Positions 1 to 8,924 of a stretch of 64,000 nucleotides of DNA are shown here, in pieces. Below the pieces are notes generated by a model that searched no databases, was not told the origin of the DNA, and saw only the letters and a program-made list of their open reading frames with translations. This DNA comes from Bacteroides sp. Marseille-P3684. GTDB taxonomy: Bacteria > Bacteroidota > Bacteroidia > Bacteroidales > Bacteroidaceae. Position numbers and translations under genes: made by a program. The stretch is from NCBI RefSeq assembly GCF_900291465.1, contig NZ_LT985808.1:976092-1040091 (forward strand), read 5' to 3'. Within the stretch, counting starts at the first letter, position 1. The number at the start of each line of letters is the position of its first letter.

Positions 1-635
1 TCTTTGGACAATGAGGCGATGTCGACAATCTGTTCCAGCTTGTCGAAGACGGCTTGACGGGCTTTAAACGGTAATCTTTGTAAGGTCTCCATATTCTTTA
101 ATACATATATCCAACGTTCGAAATCGGTCTCACATTCATTCTCCTCCTTGGTGAAGGACGGCAGCTCCAGGAAAATCATGCGCATCCTGTCGCTGAACTG
201 TTCATGGGTGTCGCGGTCAGCGAGGATGACGTCGGTCCGTAGTTTGTGGGCGGAGCCTTTCAAAACGAAGTTCATGAAAAAGACTCCATAGACGGCCTTG
301 AGGTCAAACTGCCAGTGCATCCCGCGTTCTCCCTGGCGGGAGATGGTTCGTGACACATAATACAGGGCGCGTTCACGGAAGTAGGTCTGTTCGCGGTTCT
401 GCATTTCCACAATGAACTGTTCCCCGTTCGTATCGGTACAATAGATGTCGTAGATGACGCCGCGTCGTTCCAGCATTTCCGGTAATACCTCCTTGTCAAG
501 GAAGGTGATGTCCTCGATGTGACGTTCGCCGACCAGCAGTGAGTTCAGAAAATCGATGAGGAGGTCTTTGTTGATTTCCTGACCGAAGATGCGTTTGAAT
601 CCGACATCTGTAAAGGGGTTGATGAATCTTCCCAT
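1..635 (-). CDS. Rpn family / PD-(D/E)XK nuclease transposase-like protein (partial, runs off left edge)
   Basis: Reading the minus strand from the ATG at 635 gives an uninterrupted frame of 211 codons that continues past position 1, so the C-terminus is missing. The translation starts MGRFINPFTDVGFKRIFGQE and contains LIDFLNSLL and YDIYCTDTNGEQFIVEMQN. These are hallmarks of the Rpn (recombination-promoting nuclease) / PD-(D/E)XK nuclease family transposases that are abundant in Bacteroidales. The D of YDIYC and the E-x-Q of VEMQN are the expected metal-binding nuclease residues. Family members are usually about 280-320 residues, so roughly two thirds is present. It is read away from the xylan locus and has no obvious operon partner here. 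Whether it is an active mobile element or a host DNA-processing enzyme cannot be told from this end alone. Confidence 0.85.
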   Translation of the reverse strand, partial: MGRFINPFTDVGFKRIFGQEINKDLLIDFLNSLLVGERHIEDITFLDKEVLPEMLERRGVIYDIYCTDTNGEQFIVEMQNREQTYFRERALYYVSRTISRQGERGMHWQFDLKAVYGVFFMNFVLKGSAHKLRTDVILADRDTHEQFSDRMRMIFLELPSFTKEENECETDFERWIYVLKNMETLQRLPFKARQAVFDKLEQIVDIASLSK

Positions 636-855
636 GGCTTGTTAAGGTTTAGGGGTTTGTACTGTTTACCATGCAAATGTAAGTGTTTTGTTGGATTATG
701 CCTCTTTTTCAGCGGACTATTTGAGGGAGTGCTTTGCTTTTTCACACTTCCGGCGTGCTTTTCGAACTGGAGTGTACAGCCTTGGATGGAGGAATTGTGC
801 TTTGACAGATTGATGCCGGAACCGGATATTTGGTTGACGGAAATGGATGAAATGG

Positions 856-1376
856 CATTTTCAGCTAATGCGTACTTTTGAAAAATCGTTCAAAGTAGGC
901 TTTTTTAGGAATATCCATGCAGGTCGGCGTGCATGAATATTCCAAATCAGGGCAAAAAATGTATGTTTATACCGCGAAACAATATTGTTTGAGTTGCCAA
1001 ACACAAGTGTTTGATGCGTGAAACAATATTGTTTGACGAGTGAAACAATATTGTTTGAGCTCCCGATGTCAAATGTTCGGAGAGTGAAAGTCTTGTTTTA
1101 GGGAAATTGAACTTTATTTTATGTTTATTTACCTCTGGTTTGTTCGTCGTTCCCTCTGATTGGAAAGTGTGATAATGCTCGGTCTGTTCCATATCCCGTT
1201 TCTTTTTGGAGGGGAAATGTGATGAATGCTTTTCACCAGGTCTTGTTTACCGGATAAATGCGACAATGTGTGTTTTGCGAATCGCCTGAGAATGCAGTTT
1301 TTCGGCTCCGGCTCGTCTTTGGATGCGAGGAAGGGATTTTTGAAGCCCTTCGTTTGACAGATTGACATTTTGACAA
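856..1376. repeat. Modular intergenic repeat, copy C (AT-palindrome subtype)
   Basis: This copy shares its two ends with copies at 23010-23605, 37513-38107 and 50694-51205. The left module contains an 'agctaatgcgtactttt' motif like the 'agctgacgcgtactttg' motif of the 50.7 kb copy. The right module reads GCGAATCGCCTGAGAATGC, then about 60 bases, then TTCGTTTGACAGATTGACA. The middle holds four 14-bp palindromes at 977, 999, 1021 and 1043. The boundaries are approximate because they rest on visual alignment. Confidence 0.65.
977..1056. repeat. Array of four 14-bp palindromes with 22-bp period
   Basis: Units start at 977, 999, 1021 and 1043. Three are exactly AAACAATATTGTTT, a perfect dyad. The second is AAACACAAGTGTTT, a near-perfect dyad in the same register. 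The 8-base spacers differ from one another. The spacing is exactly 22 bp between successive centres, about two helical turns. A matching array occurs at 50837-50916. Confidence 0.85.
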
Positions 1377-1958
1377 AGGGAGGTCCGGAAGTCTGGGAAG
1401 GGATGGGAGGAAGCTGGAAAATCTGATACCGGCAATGGAATTTACACCGCAAAAAATTCCATGAAGTCTTCATGGTATGTTAAAAGGGGGCTTGAAGGGG
1501 CTCATACCCCTATCGTCAGTGGTGGAGCAAGGAGAAATAGATGTTTCTTTCTTTAATCAATTGTTTTATAAATTGTTATACTCTTGCGTGAAACGAAATC
1601 AAATGAAAATGTAACAAAATTTGCAGACTGAGTAAAGATTTCAAATAAAGATGAAACGTTATTTTTTATGTATATAAACACTTGTTCGTAAGTTTGTCGC
1701 GAAAAATAAATATCGCCTGTGGATAAAGGATTATTCATCACCATGAAGAGCACCGTCCTTTGTACAGAACGACACTTGTTTTTACTCAGAGAACCCGTCA
1801 GCTGCCTTCCTTGGAAGACAATCGGATTTACTGATGAACTTGAACAACGAACGAAAGTTTCGCCTGTGCTCAACCGGTCAGTTGGCTCCTGCACCCTCTT
1901 GCCAGCTGCCACTTGGGCTTGCGAAAGCTAAAAATATTAATCCTTAAATTTTGCGTTG

Positions 1959-3692
1959 ATGAATAAGCAATTTTCTTCCGCAGTCCTATCGGCCCTCCTG
2001 GTTTCGGCGGGTGTGATAGGCTCCATGTGTGCATGCAATCCCTCGGCAGGGACTGACGACCTGCCGGCAGTGAAAGATTCCACCGCGTTGTTCGACGACT
2101 TTGTCTATCAGGGTGACGACGACTTCTACAAGGAAAATCCTCTCCCTGACGGTGCCTCGTTCTACAACCCCATCCTGCCGGGATGGTATTCCGACCCCAG
2201 CATCTGTACCAACGGGGAAGGCGACTATTTCCTCGTTACCTCTACCTTCACTTATTTTCCCGGTGTGCCCATCTTCCACAGCCGTGACCTGGTGAACTGG
2301 AAGCAGGTGGGCAATGTGCTGACCCGTCCGTCGCAGCTGGTCAACATGAAAGGGCAACACGTCAGCGGAGGCATCTTCGCACCTGCCATCTCCTACAATC
2401 CTCATAACAAGACCTATTATATGGTGACGACCAACGTGGGCGCCGGAAACTTCTTCGTGAAGACCCAGGACCCCTTCGGCGAATGGTCAGACCCCATCAT
2501 GCTACCCGAGGTGGGTGGCATCGACCCTTCGTTCTTCTTTGACGAGGACGGCAAGGCATACATCGTCAACAACGACGACGCACCCGACGGTAAACCTGAG
2601 TACGACGGTCACCGTACCATCCGTGTGCAGGAGTTTGATGTGAAGACCGACAAGACTGTGGGTCCGCGCAAAATCCTGGTCAATAAAGGTGTGAACCCCG
2701 CCGAGAAGCCTATCTGGATCGAGGGACCGCACATGTATAAAATCAACGGACATTACTTCCTGATGGATGCTGAGGGCGGTACCAGCACGTGGCACTCGGA
2801 AGTCATCTTCCGTGGAGAATCGCCCATGGGTCCCTTTACCCCCTGGAAGAACAATCCCATCCTGACGCAACGTCATCTGGACGGCAACCGTCCGAATCCC
2901 GTCACCTGTGCGGGACATGCCGACCTCATTCAGGCGAAAGAGGGTGACTGGTGGGCCGTGTTCCTGGCTTGCCGTCCCATCGACAACAAGTTTGAGAACC
3001 TGGGTCGCGAGACCTTCCTGATGCCCGTCCGCTGGAGCGACGACGGATTCCCCTATATCACCCAGGGTAACGAAGTCGTGCCCATGATAGAGCGCCGCGA
3101 GGGTGTGCAGCGCGACTCGACCGTGACCTTCGGCAATTTCGCTGTGACTGACAATTTTGACGGAGACAAGTTGGGCATGGAGTGGCTCACGCTGCGTGCT
3201 CCTGCCACCGAGCTTTACTCGCTGTCCGATACGCCGGGTTACCTGACGCTGCGTTGTGCAGATGTCAGCGCTTCGGACAAGGACACGCCGGCTTTTGTCG
3301 CACGCCGCATGCAGCACCACAAGTTTGAGTGCACCACCCGCATGCTGTTCAATCCGTCCGATGAAAAACAGAAGGCAGGACTGCTGCTCTTCAAGGACGA
3401 GACACACCAGTATTTCCTTGCCGTGGGCAAACAGGGAGAGAAGAGAGTCCTGTCACTGGAGAAGATTGGCGAGAGCACCGAGACCCTGGCGTCCAATGAC
3501 ATCCGCAGCGATGAGGCTGCCATCCGCCTGAAAGTCGTGTCGAGAGGCACACACTATGACTTCTACTATGCCTTTGATGGTGACAAGGAGTGGACGGCAC
3601 TGTGCAAGGACATCGATGCCTCCTTCCTGTCGACCGCCACAGCCGGAGGCTTCACCGGAAGTGTTGTCGGTCCGTATGCTACCTGCAAATGA
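1959..3692 (+). CDS. GH43 family lipoprotein (beta-xylosidase / alpha-L-arabinofuranosidase type)
   Basis: This is a five-bladed beta-propeller glycoside hydrolase expected to release xylose or arabinose from xylan oligomers. I start it at the ATG at 1959 rather than the in-frame TTG just before it, giving 577 residues. Residues 1-26 are a signal peptide ending in a lipobox-like SMCAC motif, so it is probably a lipoprotein. The opening NPILPGWYSDPSI and FPGVPIFHSRDLVNW are classic GH43 beta-xylosidase-type motifs. The catalytic triad is visible: D79 in YSDPSI (base), D189 in GGIDPSFF (pKa modulator) and E255 in WIEGPHMY (acid). Residues from about 385 onward form the concanavalin-like C-terminal domain common in this GH43 group. 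It precedes the SusC/D genes in the same direction, separated by a strong stem-loop at 3715-3739. Exact substrate (xylosyl or arabinosyl) is not resolved. Confidence 0.9.
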   Translation: MNKQFSSAVLSALLVSAGVIGSMCACNPSAGTDDLPAVKDSTALFDDFVYQGDDDFYKENPLPDGASFYNPILPGWYSDPSICTNGEGDYFLVTSTFTYFPGVPIFHSRDLVNWKQVGNVLTRPSQLVNMKGQHVSGGIFAPAISYNPHNKTYYMVTTNVGAGNFFVKTQDPFGEWSDPIMLPEVGGIDPSFFFDEDGKAYIVNNDDAPDGKPEYDGHRTIRVQEFDVKTDKTVGPRKILVNKGVNPAEKPIWIEGPHMYKINGHYFLMDAEGGTSTWHSEVIFRGESPMGPFTPWKNNPILTQRHLDGNRPNPVTCAGHADLIQAKEGDWWAVFLACRPIDNKFENLGRETFLMPVRWSDDGFPYITQGNEVVPMIERREGVQRDSTVTFGNFAVTDNFDGDKLGMEWLTLRAPATELYSLSDTPGYLTLRCADVSASDKDTPAFVARRMQHHKFECTTRMLFNPSDEKQKAGLLLFKDETHQYFLAVGKQGEKRVLSLEKIGESTETLASNDIRSDEAAIRLKVVSRGTHYDFYYAFDGDKEWTALCKDIDASFLSTATAGGFTGSVVGPYATCK

Positions 3693-3714
3693 TTTTCATG
3701 ACCTTATAACGAGG

Positions 3715-3739
3715 GGCGCACGGTCCGTCCGTGCGCCCT
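3715..3739 (+). terminator. Intercistronic stem-loop after the first GH43 gene
   Basis: A perfect 10-bp stem, GGGCGCACGG paired with CCGTGCGCCC, closes a 5-base loop (tccgt). No long T-run follows, so it could be a weak terminator, a processing site or an mRNA-stabilising hairpin. It sits between the GH43 gene and the first susC-like gene. Confidence 0.55.
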
Positions 3740-3873
3740 TGCAAAGAACCTCACAATCTAAAATACGGAATATATGATGGGACCAGAAAAACATGGCTGC
3801 CTGTTTGACAACAGCTGAAGCCGCCTCAATGGGGAATGAAGAAACAAACAAAGAGTAATGATCACTTAAACAA

Positions 3874-6800
3874 ATGGTAATGAAAAATGTAAAGAAACAA
3901 ATCCGAAAGATTCCTTACCTATGTTTCTGCATGCTGTTCGGTTGTCTGACGGCAACGGCACAGAATACAGGAGGCAAGACGGTAAAGGGTGTTATCTTGG
4001 ACAGCAACGGCGAAACGGTCATCGGAGCCTCGGTGGTTGTCAAAGGTAATAGTTCCATAGGTACGATTTCAGACATTGACGGTAATTTCACCCTGAAGGT
4101 GCCTGACAATGCAGTGCTTGTGATCTCGTTCGTGGGAATGAAGCCACAGGAGGTGAAAGTGACAGACGGCGGTCTGCTCCGGGTGACTTTGGAAGACAAT
4201 TCCCAGCAATTGGAAGAAGTCGTGGTGGTGGGATACGGCCAGCAGAAGAAGGCTTCGGTCGTGGGCTCCATCACGCAGACCACCGGAAAGGTGCTTGAGC
4301 GTGCCGGTGGTGTGACCAGTCTGGGTGCTGCCCTGACCGGTAACTTGCCGGGTGTCATCACGTCGGCTACTTCAGGTATGCCGGGCGATGAGGACCCGGA
4401 AATCATCATCCGTACGAAGAGCTCCTGGAACAACAGCGAACCGCTGGTGCTCGTCGACGGAATCGAGCGTGAGATGAGCTCGGTCGACATCTCGTCGGTG
4501 GAAAGCATCTCCGTCCTCAAGGACGCATCGGCAACAGCCGTCTACGGTGTGAAGGGTGCCAACGGTGTCATCCTCATCACGACCAAGCGTGGTAAAGAAG
4601 GAAAGGCAAACGTGCAGATCAAGGCGAACGTGACCGCCAAGGTGGTGTCGAAGCTGCCCGAGAAGTATGATGCCTATGACACGTTCTACCTGATGAACAA
4701 CTCCATTGAGCGTGAGGCTGCCATCAATCCTGCCGGCTGGGCGAACTACACGCCGGCTGCCATCATCCACAAGTACCGCTATCCGGCAAATGCCGAAGAG
4801 TGGGACCGTTACCCCAACGTTGACTGGGAGGACTACCTCTTCAAGAGCCACGCCATGTCATACAACACGAGTGTCAACGTGTCGGGCGGTACGAAGGTGG
4901 TGAAGTATTTTGCGGCTGCCGACTTCGTGAGCGAAGGTGACTTGTTCAAGACCTTCGAGAACAACCGCGGCTATGACGCCGGATTCGGCTACAACCGTAT
5001 CAACGTCCGCAGTAACCTGGACTTCACGCTGACGAAGACCACGAAGTTCTCGACCAACCTCTTCGGTTCGAATGCTCAACGCTCCCTGCCGTGGGAGATG
5101 GCGGACAACGACCAATCCTACTGGGCTTCGGCTTATAAATCGGCACCTGACGCCATGCGTCCCATCTACTCCAATGGCATGTGGGGATGGTATGCCCCGC
5201 GTGATGCCGATGTCCCCAACTCCGCCCGTATTCTGGCAACAGCCGGTTCGGAAAAGCGTACGACGACCAAGGTAACGACCGACTTTATTCTGGAGCAGGA
5301 CCTTGGCATGCTGACCAAAGGGTTGAAGTTCAAGGCAAACTTCTCCATGGACTACAACTTCGTGGAGAGCAAGCGCGGTGTCAATGATATGTACAATGAC
5401 GCCCAACAGATGTGGATAGACCCGAGCACAGGTGAGGTCGACTATAAGTTTGACCCTGATTCGGGTACGGGTATCGACAAGGTGGAGAACCCCATCTACT
5501 GGTCGACCCAGGCAGGTAGCGCTGACATCAACAGCACCTACCGCAAACTCTACTATTCCTTCCAGCTGGACTACGCACGCACCTTCGGCGACCATGAGCT
5601 GACGGCGCTCGGACTCTTCAGCCGCTTGAAGGAAGCTCAGGGAAGCGTGTTCCCCATCTATCGCGAAGACTGGGTGTTCCGTGTTACCTATAATTATATG
5701 ATGCGCTACTTCTTCGAGGCCAACGGCGCTTACAACGGTTCGGAGAAGTTCGGTCCCGACTATCGTTTCGACTTCTTCCCCTCACTCTCTGTGGGATGGA
5801 TGCTGAGCGATGAGAAGTTCATGAAGGGCCTGAAGTTCCTCGACATGCTGAAGCTCCGTGCTTCGTGGGGACGTGTGGGCGATGACTCCGTCGTGCAGCC
5901 CTGGCAACGGTTTACCTCGGGACGTTTCCTTTACAAGGACCAGTGGAACAACAGCGGCAATGCCATCATGGGTAGTGTCAGCCCCGATGCTTCTCCTTAT
6001 ACCTTCTGGAACATGTCGACGCTGGGCAACCCCGACATCTCCTGGGAGACGGTCGAGAAACGTAACTTCGGTATCGACTACTCGTTCTTCAACGGTCTGG
6101 TAGCCGGTTCGGTCGACATCTTCAACGATACACGTACCGACATTCTGGTTTCCGGCAGCGACCGTGCCATCCCCTCGTACTTCGGTATGACACCTCCGCG
6201 TGCCAACCTCGGTAAGGTGAACAGCCACGGCTATGAGTTGGAGCTGCGTCTGAACCATGTGTTCCCCAACGAAATGCGCGCCTGGCTGAATGCCAACATG
6301 ACCCATGCGGTCAACGAAGTGAAGTTCAAGGACGACGCTCCGTTGCTCCCCGACTATCAGAAGGCGGCAGGACACGCCATCGACCAGGTGTACTCCTACA
6401 TCGACCACGGCAACCTTGCCACATGGGACGATGTCATCGGCAGCTCTGCCTGGACAACCAACAATAACAACAAGTTGCCGGGCGACTACAACATCGTCGA
6501 CTTCAACGGCGACGGTGTGGTGGACTCTGACGACCGCGCTCCGTATCAATACTCCACCATCCCGCAGAACACCTACAGCCTGTCTGCCGGTTGGGAATGG
6601 AAGGGCTTCAGTGTCTACGCACAGTTCTACGGGGTGAACAACGTGACCCGTGAGGTGAACTTCCCGACCTTCCGCAGCACCGCCCACGTGGCATATGCCG
6701 AAGGTGAATACTGGACTCCCGGCGGTACAGCGACCCTGCCGACCCCGCGCTGGGGCACCACGGTGGATGGAGCAGCCTCCGGTACACGCTACTGGTACGA

Positions 6801-7026
6801 CGGTTCATACATCCGCCTGAAGAATGTGGAGCTTTCCTACACCTTCCAGGGCGACTGGCTGAAGAAGCTGGGTGTGAACACGGCGAGACTGTATGTGAAC
6901 GGCGACAACCTCTACCTGTGGACCAACATGCCCGATGACCGCGAGTCGAACACGGGCTACAGCTCATCCGACGGTGCTTACCCCACCGTACGCCGCTTCA
7001 ACATCGGTATTGACATAACATTATAA
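3874..7026 (+). CDS. SusC/RagA family TonB-dependent outer-membrane transporter (first of two)
   Basis: This outer-membrane beta-barrel would import xylo-oligosaccharides using TonB energy, with the SusD partner encoded directly downstream as its lid. Of 1050 residues, about 1-30 are a signal peptide ending at TATAQ. Residues about 37-115 are a carboxypeptidase-regulatory-like domain (VKGVILDSNGETVIGASVVV). Next come the SusC signature EEVVVVGYGQQKKASVVGS and the plug motifs EPLVLVDGIER, VESISVLKDASATAVYG and GVILITTKRGK. It ends in a barrel-type C-terminus (RRFNIGIDITL). It starts the series SusC-SusD-SusC-SusD-lipoprotein-GH10-like, the order of the xus core cluster (this one corresponds to XusA). 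An alternative ATG lies two codons in, at 3880. Confidence 0.95.
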   Translation: MVMKNVKKQIRKIPYLCFCMLFGCLTATAQNTGGKTVKGVILDSNGETVIGASVVVKGNSSIGTISDIDGNFTLKVPDNAVLVISFVGMKPQEVKVTDGGLLRVTLEDNSQQLEEVVVVGYGQQKKASVVGSITQTTGKVLERAGGVTSLGAALTGNLPGVITSATSGMPGDEDPEIIIRTKSSWNNSEPLVLVDGIEREMSSVDISSVESISVLKDASATAVYGVKGANGVILITTKRGKEGKANVQIKANVTAKVVSKLPEKYDAYDTFYLMNNSIEREAAINPAGWANYTPAAIIHKYRYPANAEEWDRYPNVDWEDYLFKSHAMSYNTSVNVSGGTKVVKYFAAADFVSEGDLFKTFENNRGYDAGFGYNRINVRSNLDFTLTKTTKFSTNLFGSNAQRSLPWEMADNDQSYWASAYKSAPDAMRPIYSNGMWGWYAPRDADVPNSARILATAGSEKRTTTKVTTDFILEQDLGMLTKGLKFKANFSMDYNFVESKRGVNDMYNDAQQMWIDPSTGEVDYKFDPDSGTGIDKVENPIYWSTQAGSADINSTYRKLYYSFQLDYARTFGDHELTALGLFSRLKEAQGSVFPIYREDWVFRVTYNYMMRYFFEANGAYNGSEKFGPDYRFDFFPSLSVGWMLSDEKFMKGLKFLDMLKLRASWGRVGDDSVVQPWQRFTSGRFLYKDQWNNSGNAIMGSVSPDASPYTFWNMSTLGNPDISWETVEKRNFGIDYSFFNGLVAGSVDIFNDTRTDILVSGSDRAIPSYFGMTPPRANLGKVNSHGYELELRLNHVFPNEMRAWLNANMTHAVNEVKFKDDAPLLPDYQKAAGHAIDQVYSYIDHGNLATWDDVIGSSAWTTNNNNKLPGDYNIVDFNGDGVVDSDDRAPYQYSTIPQNTYSLSAGWEWKGFSVYAQFYGVNNVTREVNFPTFRSTAHVAYAEGEYWTPGGTATLPTPRWGTTVDGAASGTRYWYDGSYIRLKNVELSYTFQGDWLKKLGVNTARLYVNGDNLYLWTNMPDDRESNTGYSSSDGAYPTVRRFNIGIDITL

Positions 7027-7037
7027 GCGCAACGACT

Positions 7038-8906
7038 ATGAACAAATATATAAATCGATTCTTTTTGACCTCCGCACTGGCCATGGCGGGGCTGCTGGGC
7101 ACGACGACTTCGTGTACCGACTACCTCGACAAGTCGCCTGAAAGCGATTACGAGGAGAACGACCCCTATAAGAACTTCATGAACTTCCAGGGCTTCACTG
7201 AAGAGCTTTACAACTGCATCCCCATCATCTCCAACAGCGAGTACCACACGTGCTTCAACTACGGAGAGGACGTATACTGGGAGCCGCAGGAGACCCGTCT
7301 GCAGACCATGAACGTGGACAACGGCGACTTCTGGGGCTGGACCACAGCCTACTATGGCTATCCGCGCAGCGGAGGAGCTGCCGGGACATCGACCCGCCGC
7401 GACAAGGGTGACCTCTGGACCAACAGCTGGTATGGCATCCGCAAGGCAAATCAGGGCATCGAGAACCTGGGGAATCTCGTGAGCGCCACCGAGGAAGAGC
7501 GTCAGCTCATCGAAGGCCAGCTCTACTTCTTCCGTGCCTGGTTCCACTTCATGATTATGGAGTGGTGGGGCGGCATGCCTTACGTGGACCATGTCGTGAC
7601 AGAGACCGAACAGCTTGACCGGCTGACGTGGCAGGAGTGTGCCGAGCACTGTGTGGCAGACTTCCAGCATGCTGCCGAGCTGCTTCCCGTCAACTGGGAC
7701 GAGACCGTTGCCGGTAAGGTGACGTTGGGCAAGAACAACATGCGTATCAACAAGATTATGGCACTGGCATACGCCGGCAAGACCCTCCTGTGGGCAGGCA
7801 GCCCGCTGATGAACTGGGCGTCAGGTGGAAACCGTGAATACAACACCGAGCTGTGCAAGCGGGGTGCCGAACTGCTGGGCGAAGCCCTGCGCATCACCGA
7901 GGAGACCGGACGTTATGAGTTGGCTCCCATGGACCAGTACAACGACATCTTCCTCCTCCACAACTCCAACGGACGCATCAACGGCGTCAACGAGGCCATC
8001 TTCCAGGAGAACCTCATCGACTATGACTCCCGCTGGCGCTGGAACATGGTCAACGACTTCCGTCCGACCAGCATCGAGGCTTCAGGTATCAAGAACTACC
8101 CGACTGCGAACTACGTGAACTACTTCGGCATGGCAAACGGCTATCCGTTGCCCGAAGACATCACGCAGGCAGATGCCGAGTCGGGCTATGACCCCACCCA
8201 CCCGTGGAAGAACCGCGACCCGCGCTTCTACAAGGTCATCATGTTCGACGGCGTGAAGTTCAAGAACTCCGGAGGTTCGGGCGGTTGCGTGGAACTCTAC
8301 ACCGGCGGACGCGAGAGCGAGGAAAGAGACTCCAAGAAGGGCTGCTTCACCGGCTACATGAACAGCAAGCTCTGTCCGCAGCTGATGAACACCACGGACG
8401 GCTATAAGGAGAACAACATCATGGTGCTCAACCTGATGCGCCTCGCCGACGTCTACCTGATGTATGCCGAGGCAGCCGCTGTGGGCTATGGCTCTCCGCA
8501 GGGCAAGGCTACGACTTACTCGCTGACAGCCGTTGATGCCATCAACAAGGTGCGCGACCGTGCAGGTACGGCCCACGTGCTCGACAAGTTCCTGGGCAAC
8601 ACCACCGATTTCCTGAGTGAGGTGCGCCGCGAACGTGCCGTGGAGCTTGCCTTCGAGGGCTTCCGCTTCATGGACCTGCGCCGCTGGATGCTGCTCACCC
8701 AACACCCCTACACGCTGAAGACCAAGATTGAGTTTGACCGTGCAGGAGGCAGCTACAACTACGATGCGCCCGAAGAGAATGCCATCCGCAACCTGCGTGA
8801 GGTGACTTTGCTTGAGCGTCAATACACCGACAGACACTACTGGTATCCCATCCCGCGCAAGGATGCGAACATTTACGAAGGGTTCAGCCAGAACCCCGGG
8901 TGGTAA
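7038..8906 (+). CDS. SusD/RagB family nutrient-binding outer-membrane lipoprotein (first of two)
   Basis: This surface lipoprotein pairs with the upstream SusC-like barrel to capture xylan oligomers. It starts 11 bases after that gene stops. The 622-residue product has a signal peptide with lipobox TTSC (Cys26) followed by TDYLDKSPESDY, the typical SusD start. The N-terminal TPR-like helices are visible (LIEGQLYFFRAWFHFMIMEW, and KIMALAYAGKTLLWAGSP). The C-terminal family signature is also present (RDPRFYKVIMFDG, NLMRLADVYLMYAEAAA, INKVRDRAG, ERAVELAFEGFRFMDLRRW). The length is in the usual upper range for SusD proteins. By position it corresponds to XusB. Confidence 0.95.
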   Translation: MNKYINRFFLTSALAMAGLLGTTTSCTDYLDKSPESDYEENDPYKNFMNFQGFTEELYNCIPIISNSEYHTCFNYGEDVYWEPQETRLQTMNVDNGDFWGWTTAYYGYPRSGGAAGTSTRRDKGDLWTNSWYGIRKANQGIENLGNLVSATEEERQLIEGQLYFFRAWFHFMIMEWWGGMPYVDHVVTETEQLDRLTWQECAEHCVADFQHAAELLPVNWDETVAGKVTLGKNNMRINKIMALAYAGKTLLWAGSPLMNWASGGNREYNTELCKRGAELLGEALRITEETGRYELAPMDQYNDIFLLHNSNGRINGVNEAIFQENLIDYDSRWRWNMVNDFRPTSIEASGIKNYPTANYVNYFGMANGYPLPEDITQADAESGYDPTHPWKNRDPRFYKVIMFDGVKFKNSGGSGGCVELYTGGRESEERDSKKGCFTGYMNSKLCPQLMNTTDGYKENNIMVLNLMRLADVYLMYAEAAAVGYGSPQGKATTYSLTAVDAINKVRDRAGTAHVLDKFLGNTTDFLSEVRRERAVELAFEGFRFMDLRRWMLLTQHPYTLKTKIEFDRAGGSYNYDAPEENAIRNLREVTLLERQYTDRHYWYPIPRKDANIYEGFSQNPGW

Positions 8907-8924
8907 TTGACCGATTAACTAATA

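Larger units (their letters stand above)
636..1958. other. Long intergenic region with a modular repeat copy and a 22-bp palindrome array
   Basis: No credible coding sequence is seen in these 1.3 kb. The short open frames here lack family features. The stretch 856-1376 is a copy of the intergenic repeat family described separately. A perfect odd-spaced dyad CCATGAAG-T-CTTCATGG lies at 1459-1475. From about 1550 to 1950 the DNA becomes AT-rich and would be the leader and promoter region of the xylan locus. I could not find a clean TAnnTTTG element within it. Confidence 0.6.

Noticed and set aside
977-1056. Possible CRISPR array (regular short repeats and spacers)
   Set aside because: Repeats are 14-bp palindromes, spacers only 8 bases, four units, and no cas genes. 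It does not fit any CRISPR type.
1719-1931. 70-codon open frame before the first GH43 gene
   Set aside because: No signal peptide, domain or family resemblance. It runs through the probable leader region.
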